Below are positions 50,215-58,889 of a stretch of DNA of 64,000 bases, one piece after another. The notes under the pieces are model-generated. The model made no database searches. It was not told where the DNA came from and saw only the letters and a program-made list of their open reading frames with translations. Every line of letters begins with the position of its first letter. The first letter of the stretch is position 1. Both the position numbers and the translations under genes were made by a program. This DNA is from Paenibacillus illinoisensis NBRC 15959 (GTDB lineage Bacteria; Bacillota; Bacilli; Paenibacillales; Paenibacillaceae): contig NZ_BIME01000001.1 of assembly GCF_004000925.1 (NCBI RefSeq), positions 1,116,001 through 1,180,000 on the forward strand, in the 5' to 3' direction.

Positions 50215-50760
50215 GTGACCGAGCATGAACTCTTCTATTCTTACAACAAAGATGTATATCGTACCTGCTTGTATATGCTCAAAAACATTCAGGATGCCGA
50301 GGATGTATGCCATGATGTGTTTGTAACTGTGTTTCGGCAGGACTGGAGAAATGTTACACACCTCAAGGCCTGGATTATGCGGATCGCCATGAATCATTGC
50401 CTCAACATTATTCGAAAAAACAAAGTCAAAAATGACAAACAAGACCAACTACAGAACTTACATGAACACGAGGTTCTTGCTAGAGGTTCGGTCGATGGAA
50501 TAGTTATGGCTAAGTTATCCTTCGCTGAATTGGAACAGCAATTGCGCCAATTGCCTGACAAGCTGCGAAGTGTTGTAACCCTGCGGTACATTGGTGATCT
50601 ATCTGTTGCGGAAATCTCGGAAATCCTCAATATACGTCAGGGTACCGTTCGATCCAGATTGCACAAGGCTCTTAAATTGATGCGAAAGAAACTGGAGTAC
50701 TATGAGAAGGTTAACATGAGAGGAGAGAACCGTTTTGAATACAGCAGAATCCAAAATTAA
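50215..50760 (+). CDS. ECF-type RNA polymerase sigma factor
   Basis: 181 residues. Region 2: FYSYNKDVYRTCLYMLKNIQDAEDVCHDVFVTVFRQ (core DAEDVCHDVF). Region 4: QLPDKLRSVVTLRYIGDLSVAEISEILNIRQGTVRSRLHKALKLM (core VAEISEILNIRQGTVRSRLH). It starts at a GTG at 50215, 8 nt after AAGGAG. The downstream DUF4179 gene overlaps its end by 26 bp and is probably its membrane partner (anti-sigma-like). This pair is common in Bacillales and handles envelope stress. Confidence 0.93.
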   Translation: MTEHELFYSYNKDVYRTCLYMLKNIQDAEDVCHDVFVTVFRQDWRNVTHLKAWIMRIAMNHCLNIIRKNKVKNDKQDQLQNLHEHEVLARGSVDGIVMAKLSFAELEQQLRQLPDKLRSVVTLRYIGDLSVAEISEILNIRQGTVRSRLHKALKLMRKKLEYYEKVNMRGENRFEYSRIQN

Positions 50761-52384
50761 GAATCACATGAAACAATCAGACCACATTGAATATCCGGAT
50801 TTTGATAAGATGTTTAACAGCATACAGATGGACGAGCTTCGGGTAGCAGATCAGCTCAAGGAAAGATCACAGCGCGGTAAGACGAAAGTTGCTATTGTCC
50901 TGGGTGTATCTGTAGCGGTAATGGCCACTCCAGTATATGCAGCCTTTCAATATGATTGGAGTGATGTCCTATCCCATAAGTCCGGAATTGAGTCAGCTCT
51001 CCAAGCAGGATATGGTCAGTCTATTGAACAAAGCGTCACAGCTCACGGAGTCACCTTAACGGTGCATAACGCTTTTGTGGATGATAACCGAACCGTCCTT
51101 CTCTATACGATTAAACCCGGCATGGAAACAGACGGAGCAGAAATCAGATATGATCAGATCGTTTTGAAAGACAGTGAAGATACACCTATTGAAGGACACT
51201 ATTATCAACAATGGAACGAAGAGCAAGGTGTGTATCAGGGATACTTCGAAACGGACTGGGTGATGTCTGAGAACCAATCCGATCTACAATTCGCCATTAC
51301 AGGTGTTCGATATTTGCAAGACATTCAGGAGGACATTACACTCGATCCGAAGGACAATAGTACTCAGAAATTTAATATACAAAAGGACGGAATCGAAACG
51401 GTAGAAGTACAATCCTTCCAGCACACGGAAGATCAAATCATGATTCGTTCCAACGTGACTTTTACAGATACGGCGTTGAAGGAACAGACTTGGGCCAGAA
51501 TCACAGCTTATGATCCAAACGGGAACATGATTAAAGAAACAGAAAGCCCTATATACGGTACTAATGGTGCAACCGGAACATACTCCAGCACACAAATATT
51601 TAACGAGCAGCAGTTCAAAGAGAGCGCAGATCATTTCACCTTCACGTATACACATGAGAAAGAGCGAACAGATGGAACCTGGAACGTCAATCTCTCCTTG
51701 TCTCAACAGCAGATGGAAACGGGGACAGTCAAGAAAGAAATGGATATTCCACTGCAGTCATTGGATGGAGAGGCTAGAATCAGTGGGTTAGTGGTGACGC
51801 CAACCCAGATTCGAGTAACTATTGATCACCAAGAAGACTACTACAGAGTGCCATACCGGACTTATCAGTTGGAAGTGGGTGGCAGCATGTTGGAAGGCTA
51901 CGTTTCCGTCGAAGGCACGTTAAATCCTAACCAGACCGAACTGCGATTTGAGCAGAACGTTTCGTCTCTCATGGATGTAAGTTCTGTGGCCAACAAACCC
52001 ATAACCTTAATCGCGAAGGACAGAGTTGATGAGCATGCTGGTGGTCAGACTTCTATTCATCTAAAGAATATTTCGACTCAGCCACAGACGATAACAAGTG
52101 ATTACGAAGGATTCCATATCAACTGGACCTATTTTCTCAAGGATGGCAACCTATACGTTGGTTCGTTTAGCCCTGAGCCTACATTTGGCGGGATTAACCA
52201 AACCTATTTCCTTGATCAGGGAGAAAAGCATTATTTAACGCCGCTGTATTTCAACGACTCTGATAATAAACATACGGAAGTATTCCAAGATTTTAAGGGT
52301 AAAGACATCGATCTTTATGTATCGAACTATACGACGATGAAGCCGGATGGAGATTTACGAATTCCACTTAATAGCACTAAATAG
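50735..52384 (+). CDS. DUF4179 membrane protein, likely sigma-factor partner
   Basis: 549 residues, TTG start at 50735 with AGGAGAG 8 nt upstream. A cytoplasmic N-terminal region (about 1-48) is followed by one membrane helix (VAIVLGVSVAVMATPVYAAF, about residues 51-70). The large extracellular part begins with the DUF4179 domain (about 85-190). The remainder is beta-rich with immunoglobulin-like repeats (EFTYTHEKERTDGTWNVNLSLS region). It overlaps the sigma gene by 26 bp, so they are translationally coupled. Role: probable anti-sigma or sensor of cell-envelope stress. A terminator follows at 52425. Confidence 0.85.
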   Translation: MNTAESKIKNHMKQSDHIEYPDFDKMFNSIQMDELRVADQLKERSQRGKTKVAIVLGVSVAVMATPVYAAFQYDWSDVLSHKSGIESALQAGYGQSIEQSVTAHGVTLTVHNAFVDDNRTVLLYTIKPGMETDGAEIRYDQIVLKDSEDTPIEGHYYQQWNEEQGVYQGYFETDWVMSENQSDLQFAITGVRYLQDIQEDITLDPKDNSTQKFNIQKDGIETVEVQSFQHTEDQIMIRSNVTFTDTALKEQTWARITAYDPNGNMIKETESPIYGTNGATGTYSSTQIFNEQQFKESADHFTFTYTHEKERTDGTWNVNLSLSQQQMETGTVKKEMDIPLQSLDGEARISGLVVTPTQIRVTIDHQEDYYRVPYRTYQLEVGGSMLEGYVSVEGTLNPNQTELRFEQNVSSLMDVSSVANKPITLIAKDRVDEHAGGQTSIHLKNISTQPQTITSDYEGFHINWTYFLKDGNLYVGSFSPEPTFGGINQTYFLDQGEKHYLTPLYFNDSDNKHTEVFQDFKGKDIDLYVSNYTTMKPDGDLRIPLNSTK

Positions 52385-52424
52385 TAACCAAACCTTGTCC
52401 AAGTTGAAAAAACTATTGTGCAAA

Positions 52425-52452
52425 AAAATGCCCTTGTTCAAGGGCATTTTTC
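52425..52452 (+). terminator. Terminator of the sigma/DUF4179 operon
   Basis: AAAATGCCCTTG-TT-CAAGGGCATTTTT. Confidence 0.9.
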
Positions 52453-52571
52453 TTATTCCTTTACGAAGCTTAGTTAAATTATCGATTCCAGATCTGAGAT
52501 GGCTACGTCTGATATGTCGCTCACAGCCCTCTGTCCAACTGCTAAGCTGATGCATCTGTAAACTTGCTATT

Positions 52572-52721
52572 TTAACTTTGCATCTTCGCACGAATGATGC
52601 TTTGCGAATTATTGAACACATTTTTTGAATCATACTTAGCTTTGACTCTCTGTAATCTGGCATAGTTGGCCACATAGTAAACCGGCCCTGAGTTCTTAAT
52701 TCCCTGATCGGGAACGTTAAT
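52572..52721 (-). pseudogene. Remnant of a berberine-bridge-type FAD oxidase (BBE tail)
   Basis: Reading the minus strand from 52721 to the TAA at 52572-52574 gives about 48 residues, including GPVYYVANYARLQRVKAKYD and NVFNNSQSI. This is the C-terminal BBE domain of FAD-linked oxidases (YY-x-x-N-x-x-R-L-x-x-x-K-x-x-Y-D-P-x-N-x-F). The Pro of DPxN is Ser here. The upstream side runs directly into stops and palindromes, so the rest of the gene is gone. Confidence 0.7.
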
Positions 52722-52781
52722 TTAACAAAAAGGGAATTTCCCTTCAAGTTAAATACCTTGAAAAAAATCCCCTTTTGTTAG
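52721..52781. repeat. Nested inverted repeats at the break of the FAD-oxidase remnant
   Basis: TTTAAC-AAAAAGGGAA (52721-52736) faces TTCCCTT and GTTAAA (to 52753). The left part, TAACAAAAAGGGAATT, is also complementary to AAAATCCCCTTTTGTTA (52765-52781) with mismatches. It may be a small mobile-element scar or the terminator of the MarR gene on the minus strand. Confidence 0.5.
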
Positions 52782-52837
52782 AGCACAATCCATACAAGCT
52801 GACCTGAACGATGAATTTACATCAATAATTCTAAAAT

Positions 52838-53359
52838 TTAATCGCTGCCCGGATCAATTTTAATGAGTTTGCGCGGTTCCTGTTCCTTCTCACCATACCA
52901 AACCAGCACATCTGCGAACAGATCTATAATGCGAATAAAACTCTCCTTGTCGGCTGTTGAAATTTGGTCTGCATGCATAAAGATATCGTCAAAGCAAAGC
53001 TCACGGACAAATTCAGTGTACTTTGCATATACCTCGCGCCCTTTCGCCGAAGGTTTGACATAAATGTCTTTGCGGTTACCGCTTAGATGATATTTTTCGA
53101 GCAAGCCTTTTTCCGTCAGATTCTTCACATTCTTGGAAAATGTACTGCGGCTAACGCCCAAACGTGCGGCCATCTCTGACATTTTCTCCTCCTTATCCTC
53201 TGCTTCCAGAATATATTCCAGGGTCTGGATCTGAGAGGCGGAGAACATCACGTCAGTACCATAGCTTCGCTGCAGTTTATAGGTGTTCGAATATGCATTG
53301 CCGTACTTGATAATTTTCTCAATCAGGGTCCGATGGTCGCCCATCCAATCTAATTTCAT
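52838..53359 (-). CDS. MarR-family regulator
   Basis: 173 residues. The wHTH is SEMAARLGVSRSTFSKNVKNL, then EKGLLEKYHLSGNRKDIYVKP (core GLLEKYHLSG). It lies 48 bp from the monoacylglycerol-lipase-like gene on the same strand, which is upstream. A palindrome in front of that gene (54323-54339) may be its operator. AAAGGGATTACTC precedes the ATG. Confidence 0.85.
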   Translation of the reverse strand: MKLDWMGDHRTLIEKIIKYGNAYSNTYKLQRSYGTDVMFSASQIQTLEYILEAEDKEEKMSEMAARLGVSRSTFSKNVKNLTEKGLLEKYHLSGNRKDIYVKPSAKGREVYAKYTEFVRELCFDDIFMHADQISTADKESFIRIIDLFADVLVWYGEKEQEPRKLIKIDPGSD

Positions 53360-53407
53360 GAGTAATCCCTTTCATAGTTAGATTCTCTTTCCTTTACTCT
53401 ACTGAAA

Positions 53408-54223
53408 TTAGATATGTTTTTCAATCCATGTAATGGCTTCTTCTATGACTTCATGTCTAGTCGGTTCATTAAATATTTCATGCATGAGATGTGCATAGAT
53501 CTTCAACGTTTTGTCAGTCGAGGCAATGTCGCCGTAGAATTCACGTGAATCCAGTTCGCTCACCAGCCCATCGTTTGCTCCATGCAGAACGAGCACCGGG
53601 TCCACAAACTGCTTGGCATGTTCTTTTAACCATGCCACGCCATTCCCCAGGCTATTAAAAAGATCCACAGAAATTTGTTTTTCTACCAGCGGGTCACTTG
53701 CGTAAGCGGATACAACTTCAGGGTCGCTGCATACGCCACTGCCAAGCTCATTAGGGAAATACGTCCCTGTAGGAAGATCAAGCGGCAGTTCACCAGCAAC
53801 CTTCGTATTATAACGGGTAAGTGCTCCTGATAAAACAATACCTTTGACCTTGCCTGGATATTTCGTGCCAAATGATGAGGTTGCAAATCCGCCCATGCTA
53901 TGCCCAATGACGAATACGGGAAGGTCATTGCTCTCTTGCAAGGCCCTATCAACTACGACATTCACATCCTCGATGATTTGGTGAAAATCACTGTAAAATG
54001 TACGCTTTCCTTCAGATCTCGCATGACCACGATGGTCGAATCGATATACGTTGCAACCACGTTTGTTTAATTGCTTCGTCAACTCATCATAACGCCCGGC
54101 ATGCTCGCACAGCCCATGAACAATGACCACGGCTGCCTTCGCATCTTCGGCTGTATCCTTGCTGAAATAAAGTTGTGTTCCGTCAAACGATTTAATCGTT
54201 GTCTCACTGTGGTTCATATTCAT
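53408..54223 (-). CDS. Alpha/beta hydrolase, monoacylglycerol-lipase/lysophospholipase-like
   Basis: 271 residues. The nucleophile elbow is VIGHSMGGFAT, the Asp is in PVLVLHGANDGLVS and the His in YAHLMHEIFNE. The oxyanion region is IVHGLCEHAGRYDEL, and RFDHRGHARSEGKR is typical of monoacylglycerol lipases (hydrolase_4). It splits mono-acyl lipids or similar esters in the cytosol. AGGATGGGA precedes the ATG. A MarR regulator gene follows directly and likely controls it. Confidence 0.88.
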   Translation of the reverse strand: MNMNHSETTIKSFDGTQLYFSKDTAEDAKAAVVIVHGLCEHAGRYDELTKQLNKRGCNVYRFDHRGHARSEGKRTFYSDFHQIIEDVNVVVDRALQESNDLPVFVIGHSMGGFATSSFGTKYPGKVKGIVLSGALTRYNTKVAGELPLDLPTGTYFPNELGSGVCSDPEVVSAYASDPLVEKQISVDLFNSLGNGVAWLKEHAKQFVDPVLVLHGANDGLVSELDSREFYGDIASTDKTLKIYAHLMHEIFNEPTRHEVIEEAITWIEKHI

Positions 54224-54322
54224 CCCATCCTTTTCATGGTGCTAAAGCATCCAAGAGATCACATCATTGAGCCTTGAGCACATTTAGTAAGCATTACCAT
54301 GTCCACTAATCCAAAGATATTT

Positions 54323-54339
54323 AATCTTCAGTGAAGATT
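54323..54339 (-). promoter_or_regulatory. Palindromic operator upstream of the hydrolase gene
   Basis: AATCTTCA-G-TGAAGATT is a perfect 17-bp palindrome, 100 bp before the hydrolase ATG. On the minus strand it overlaps TATAAT. The MarR protein encoded downstream is the natural candidate to bind it. Confidence 0.6.
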
Positions 54340-54575
54340 ATATTGTTTCCTATAGAAATAATATAACATCAGTCTTTTGCTTGTGTCCATCATTTTTTTA
54401 AGCGTTTACATAAAAATCAAAAAGGGAATCACTGCACTGATCGGAGCCATTATCAATGTAGCTCCGTCCAGTTCAATCAATGCCCTTCAAGTCGAGTTCA
54501 TAATGCGATTATTTTTTGGAGTAAGACAATATGAGCGTTTTGGCAACAGACACGGGAAAAGAGATCCATAAAAAG

Positions 54576-54605
54576 CAAAAACCTCTTGGATACCAAGAGG
54601 TTTTC
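54576..54605 (-). terminator. Terminator of the tRNA-Ala transcript
   Basis: AAAACCTCTTGG-TAT-CCAAGAGG-TTTT, directly downstream of the tRNA. Confidence 0.85.
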
Positions 54606-54610
54606 GAGTA

Positions 54611-54683
54611 TGGAGCCTAGGGGGATCGAACCCCTGACCTCATCGCTGCCAGCGATGCGCTCTCCCAGCTGAGCTAAGGCCCC
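54611..54683 (-). tRNA. tRNA-Ala (GGC anticodon)
   Basis: 73 nt on the minus strand: GGGGCCTTAGCTCAGCTGGG to AGGCTCCA. The anticodon arm is ATCGCTGGCAGCGAT with GGC, and the T-loop GGTTCGATCC. The acceptor GGGGCCT/AGGCTCC pairs with one G-T. CCA is not encoded. Confidence 0.93.
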
Positions 54684-54868
54684 ACATTAAATATGTACTT
54701 GTCCGCTTCAGCGATGTTCCACAGGCGACTCCTATATCATATAAAATGCAGCTTTAGCTGTCAATAACTTTTTCAGAAGGCAAAGTGTTTGGAGAAGAAC
54801 AACCTCTGTACAGACAAGAACACTCATAATTACAAGCCCAGACTGCTCTTCTCCCTTAATCCACTTCT

Positions 54869-55336
54869 TTAATCGTCGAGATCCTCTTTGGACAACAACG
54901 ATTTTAGTTCTTTCATGAACATATTGATGTCTTTGAATTGGCGATACACGGAAGCGAACCGCACATAGGCAACTTCATCAACCGGGAACAACTGCTCCAT
55001 CAACAGCTCGCCAATTTGGCGGCTTTCCACTTCAGCTTCAGCAGTGTTACGCAGTGACTTCTCCACCTCGGAAACCATCATCTCCAGCGTCTCTACAGAG
55101 ACAGGACGTTTCTCACAAGCCCGAATAAGGCCACGGAGAATTTTGTCGCGACTAAACTCTTCACGGCTGCCATCTTTCTTGATCACGATCAGCGGTGTCT
55201 CTTCGACCATTTCAAACGTTGTAAAACGGCGACTGCACTGCTCGCACTCACGACGACGGCGGATGGATTTTGATTCATTAGCAGGCCTAGAATCCAGCAC
55301 TTTTGTACCCAGATAGGCGCAATAAGGACATTTCAA
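54869..55336 (-). CDS. nrdR: Transcriptional repressor NrdR
   Basis: 155 residues. The zinc ribbon is MKCPYC...[12 protein letters not shown] (four Cys), followed by an ATP-cone domain. It senses dATP/ATP and represses ribonucleotide reductase genes through NrdR boxes. The length and sequence are typical; the C-terminus ends in a short acidic tail (LSKEDLDD). ATG at 55336; a weak purine-rich ribosome site (GGAAGTGATC) precedes it. It is at the end of the polA-mutM-ytaF-coaE region but separated from it by the SASP gene. Confidence 0.95.
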   Translation of the reverse strand: MKCPYCAYLGTKVLDSRPANESKSIRRRRECEQCSRRFTTFEMVEETPLIVIKKDGSREEFSRDKILRGLIRACEKRPVSVETLEMMVSEVEKSLRNTAEAEVESRQIGELLMEQLFPVDEVAYVRFASVYRQFKDINMFMKELKSLLSKEDLDD

Positions 55337-55389
55337 CTCAGATCACTTCCCATGTTTTTCTTTTACCATAAATTCCCTGTCACTTCTAG

Positions 55390-55419
55390 TTATGAAAATC
55401 GCATTGAAGACACATAATA
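55390..55419 (+). promoter_or_regulatory. Sigma-G-like promoter of the SASP gene
   Basis: TTATG (55390-55394) and CATAATA (55413-55419) are 18 bp apart. The -10 fits the forespore sigma-G consensus CATWHTA, and the -35 fits HATR. Confidence 0.6.
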
Positions 55420-55449
55420 CTTTTACCAACCGCGAGGAGGTGAACAGCA

Positions 55450-55674
55450 ATGGCACAAAACAGCAACGGTAACTCCAACAACTTGGTAGTAACTCGCGCT
55501 TCCGCAGCACTGGAGCAATTGAAATATGAAGTTGCTCAAGAACTCGGAATCAGCATCCCACAAGACGGATACCAAGGTAACATGACTTCTTACGAGAACG
55601 GTTCGATCGGTGGATACATCACGAAACGTCTGGTAACAATTGCAGAACAGCAATTGGCAGGTCAATACCAATAA
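55450..55674 (+). CDS. Alpha/beta-type small acid-soluble spore protein
   Basis: 74 residues. The two family signatures are KYEVAQELGI (with the GPR-protease site EVAxELG) and the C-terminal GGYITKRLVTIAEQQLA. These proteins coat spore DNA and protect it from UV and heat, and are cut after germination. The protein is Gln/Asn-rich as expected. GGAGGTG lies just before the ATG. It is preceded by a sigma-G-like promoter. Confidence 0.95.
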   Translation: MAQNSNGNSNNLVVTRASAALEQLKYEVAQELGISIPQDGYQGNMTSYENGSIGGYITKRLVTIAEQQLAGQYQ

Positions 55675-55707
55675 TATCTGCATTGTAATACGTTAGACAG
55701 AGGAGCA

Positions 55708-55738
55708 TGGAGCGGCCGGTGAATAACCGGCCTGCTCT
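55708..55738 (+). terminator. Hairpin after the SASP gene
   Basis: GAGC-GGCCGGT pairs with ACCGGCC-GCTC around GAATA. The stem is strong but the T run is poor. Confidence 0.6.
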
Positions 55739-55829
55739 GTGCTTCTACTATTAAATAAGACATACGATATCAAAATTCAATTCAAACCGATTGTACTCCA
55801 GACTACCGCATAATCCAAGCAATTAGCGA

Positions 55830-56393
55830 TTAGAACGTATTATAGATCTTTACATACTGATTATAATAATAAATGACTCGTTGTACATAGTGCCGGGTTT
55901 CTCCAAAAGGAATATCTTTGACTGTCTCGAAGGAGCCATCCCAGACACCATCTCTGATCCATCCACTTACTTTGCCTGGTCCGGCATTGTAAGCGGCAAT
56001 CATGGCCGTTTCATTGCCGTCAAACTGTTCTGAGAGGTTACGCAGGTACCATGTCCCAAGCTGAATGTTCCTGCCCGGTTCATGTTTCAGCTCCTCTAAC
56101 GAGGTCCCGGGAATTTTGGCCTGCTCCATGATCCAGTTGGCCGTATCCGGCATCAGCTGCATCAGCCCGATGGCACCTCTTCTGGATTCCTTGCTTGTCT
56201 TGAAATTGGTTTCCACCTTGATGATGGAAGCGATAAGGAAAGGGTCTACCTCATAGCTCTGAGACTGCGCACGAATCTCTTCCTTGTAATGAATCGGATA
56301 AAACCACGCCATCCAGTTTGTATTCAGGAACAGCACCAATACAAATGAAACAAACATCAACAGCAGTACCCGTTTCTTACGCAGTAACTTCAT
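55830..56393 (-). CDS. Membrane-anchored lytic transglycosylase (SLT domain)
   Basis: 187 residues. One N-terminal membrane helix (LLLMFVSFVLVLFLNTNWM) anchors an SLT/Slt70-like domain. The catalytic Glu is in SIIKVETNFK, followed by GAIGLMQLMP and the TANWI and AAYNAGPGKV motifs. It cleaves peptidoglycan to 1,6-anhydro-muropeptides; the domain is outside the cell. It overlaps the coaE stop as ATGA. It is the last gene of the polA-mutM-ytaF-coaE unit here. Confidence 0.92.
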   Translation of the reverse strand: MKLLRKKRVLLLMFVSFVLVLFLNTNWMAWFYPIHYKEEIRAQSQSYEVDPFLIASIIKVETNFKTSKESRRGAIGLMQLMPDTANWIMEQAKIPGTSLEELKHEPGRNIQLGTWYLRNLSEQFDGNETAMIAAYNAGPGKVSGWIRDGVWDGSFETVKDIPFGETRHYVQRVIYYYNQYVKIYNTF

Positions 56394-56986
56394 ATCAGAC
56401 CCTTATGCTGCAAAAATGAAATAACCTGCTGCTCCGTCTCCGACCATAAGCCGCTGTTGTCAATGACCACGTCAGCACGCTGCTTCTTATGTTCAATATC
56501 CATCTGCGCATTAATACGGGCGTCAGCCTGTTCCTCTGTCATGCCATCCCGACTCATCAGCCGCTCCCGCTGCACGGATCTTGGGACGTAAACAACGACA
56601 ACCTCATCAAATCCTTTTTCCAGACCGGATTCAAACAATAAAGGAATATCCGATACCACAAGCTTGTCCGGATAGGCTTCTTCATATGCAGCAGCACGCT
56701 CCCGCATCTCCTGGCGAATAGCCGGATGTGTGATTGCCTCGAGCGCTTTACGCTCCTCGGGATTTTGAAACACAATGCTGCCCAGCTTTTTACGGTCCAG
56801 TGTTCCGTCTTCATTTAATATGGCTTGTCCAAACCGCTGAACAGCGGCAGCCAAAACAGGATGCCCGGGCATCATGACCTCCCGGGCAATCACGTCTGCA
56901 TCAATCAGCAGCGCTCCCTTACTGGCAAGAAGGGCGGAAACACTGCTCTTTCCCGTTGCGATCCCGCCGGTTAAGCCAATATTCAT
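56390..56986 (-). CDS. coaE: Dephospho-CoA kinase
   Basis: 198 residues. The P-loop is GGIATGKSSVSAL. The LID-type region is VVVYVPRSVQRERLMSRDGM, and DADVIAREVM is a family motif. It phosphorylates dephospho-CoA to CoA, the last step of CoA synthesis. It lies 9 bp downstream of ytaF and overlaps the transglycosylase gene. Confidence 0.95.
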   Translation of the reverse strand: MNIGLTGGIATGKSSVSALLASKGALLIDADVIAREVMMPGHPVLAAAVQRFGQAILNEDGTLDRKKLGSIVFQNPEERKALEAITHPAIRQEMRERAAAYEEAYPDKLVVSDIPLLFESGLEKGFDEVVVVYVPRSVQRERLMSRDGMTEEQADARINAQMDIEHKKQRADVVIDNSGLWSETEQQVISFLQHKGLI

Positions 56987-56995
56987 CGTTTCACC

Positions 56996-57751
56996 TCATA
57001 ACAGCTTCATTATTCCCATAATCATCAGTAACAACGCAGGAAGTACGGACAGTCTTCTCATCCAGCGCAGAGCTGAAAAGCGCAATCCAACTTTCATGCC
57101 TATTAACAGAAATGCGCCACTGAACAGCGCGATGACAAGTGCAGTCCACAATGTGGGGAAACCGAGCAAAGCAGCTCCGAGCCCTGCACCGAAGGCATCC
57201 AGTGACAGCGCGATTCCAAGCCACATCGCTTCCTGAGCAGATATGCTTCCCGAATTGTCCATATCTGCTTTGGAAGGACTGCGTAATATTTGAATGACAA
57301 CTCCTAATTTCCGCAGTTCCAGTGTAAATACCATGCGTTCCAGCGATCCGCCGGATACAGATGGTTCAAGATCAAGTGCCAGCACTTGATTTCTGCCTTT
57401 GACCGGCGCTGCATGGATTGCTTGCTCTTCATCTCCGACTGCTTCCGTTCCCTCTTCCGATTCGAGGCGATCCTTCCCCTGCTTACGGATCAACTGAATT
57501 AATGACCACGCACCGATGGCAATCAGAATAACCGCACCAACGAACGAAGCCACATCAGGAGATACCACATGGGATAGCAGAACTCCCACCTGCATGGACA
57601 ACGCAATGACCAACCCCGAACAAATGGAGATGACAGCAATGGATAACAGCGGGATCTTCGTCCTGCGCAGCCCGTATGTAATCCCGACACCAAAACCATC
57701 TAAACTAAGCGCCAAAGCAAGCGCCAGCAATGAAATAAAATGATGCAGCAC
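56996..57751 (-). CDS. ytaF: Sporulation membrane protein YtaF (MntP-like)
   Basis: 251 residues, about six membrane helices in two repeats of three (FISLLALALALSLDGFGVGI and WLGIALSLDAFGAGLGAALL). The repeated SLDxFGxG motif is that of YtaF/MntP membrane proteins. In Bacillus it is sporulation-related. The start is GTG at 57751, with GGGGAGG 8 nt upstream; the frame extends to 57787. It lies between mutM and coaE as in B. subtilis. Confidence 0.9.
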   Translation of the reverse strand: MLHHFISLLALALALSLDGFGVGITYGLRRTKIPLLSIAVISICSGLVIALSMQVGVLLSHVVSPDVASFVGAVILIAIGAWSLIQLIRKQGKDRLESEEGTEAVGDEEQAIHAAPVKGRNQVLALDLEPSVSGGSLERMVFTLELRKLGVVIQILRSPSKADMDNSGSISAQEAMWLGIALSLDAFGAGLGAALLGFPTLWTALVIALFSGAFLLIGMKVGLRFSALRWMRRLSVLPALLLMIMGIMKLL

Positions 57752-57944
57752 CCTGGATTCCTCCCCTGTGCGGGAACTCGTTTCCACCTACCGTTACAGG
57801 TAGGTATTCGCCCGCTTATTTCTGCCATATCAGTATATGGAGGGAGTAATCCATGGGTGCTACGTTTTAATCATTTCGTTCATTCCGGTACAAATTCAAA
57901 CCGTTAGCGTGTAAACGACAATTTCAATTTGTATCTTCTTTGGG

Positions 57945-58775
57945 TTACTTTAGTGGTTGGCACTTCGGACAGTAATGCGTCCCGCGACCGCCAACAACGC
58001 TTTTCTCAATCAATGTACCACACGTTGTACAAGGCTCGGATTTGCGACCATAGATTTTCAGTTGATGCTGAAACATGCCCATCTCACCTTGTCCATTAAC
58101 ATACGATTTGATGGAGGATCCACCTGCATTCACGGCATCCTGCAGCGTAGCTACAATAGCCTCGTGCAGCACCGTCAATTGGGCTTCAGTCAGCGTCTTG
58201 GCAATGGTTTCGGGGTGAATGCCTGCGCGAAAAAGGGCTTCGTCCACATAAATATTCCCGATGCCAACGACATATGCCTGATTTAACAATACTGCCTTGA
58301 TTTTGGTTGTCCGTTTACCAACCGCCTCACGAAATGCGGCCACGGTAAATGCCGGATCCAGCGGCTCAAGGCCGAGCTTCAACAAAGGTTTGGATACGAG
58401 CTCTTCGCCCGCTGCAAACAAATGCATGGTTCCAAACTGTCGTACGTCCTTGTATCTCAATTCCGTACCATCTGTGAAGTGAAAGATAACATGGGTATGC
58501 TTCTCCACTTCTTCGTGCTGCTCGTATACGCCGTATCGACCTTCCATCCGCAGATGGGAGACCAGTACCAGCCCGTCCAACAAAATCCGTAAAAACTTCC
58601 CTCTGCGCTCCACTCCGATGATGGTGTGTCCTGCGAGTTCCAGTGCAAATGCATCTATATCGTCCGGCCGCTGAATGATGCGCGGCAAGTTAACGGTTAC
58701 GCGTTCAATGGTCTTACCAACAACAAGCTGATTCAATGTTCTTCTGACTGTTTCGACTTCCGGTAATTCCGGCAT
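57945..58775 (-). CDS. mutM: Formamidopyrimidine-DNA glycosylase
   Basis: 276 residues. The catalytic N-terminus is PELPEVETVRR. The helix-two-turn-helix includes VYVDEALFRAGIHP. The C-terminal zinc finger has four Cys (CTTCGTLI... and CPKCQ). It removes 8-oxoguanine and ring-opened purines. It is 114 bp downstream of polA. Confidence 0.96.
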   Translation of the reverse strand: MPELPEVETVRRTLNQLVVGKTIERVTVNLPRIIQRPDDIDAFALELAGHTIIGVERRGKFLRILLDGLVLVSHLRMEGRYGVYEQHEEVEKHTHVIFHFTDGTELRYKDVRQFGTMHLFAAGEELVSKPLLKLGLEPLDPAFTVAAFREAVGKRTTKIKAVLLNQAYVVGIGNIYVDEALFRAGIHPETIAKTLTEAQLTVLHEAIVATLQDAVNAGGSSIKSYVNGQGEMGMFQHQLKIYGRKSEPCTTCGTLIEKSVVGGRGTHYCPKCQPLK

Positions 58776-58889
58776 GATGTTCTCACCTCCCCTATATTAT
58801 AACGGAAGTTGAGCTTCAGCGGGACCCCTTCTTCTGTCGAATCCTTGTGAGGAAATGTTTGTAAATAAACGGAAATACATGCCGGTTGG

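Noticed and set aside
54408..54476. Minus-strand 23-codon frame ending MAPISAVIPFLIFM before the tRNA-Ala
   Set aside because: It looks like the tail of a membrane protein but has no start, no ribosome site and no recognisable family. Too short to support.
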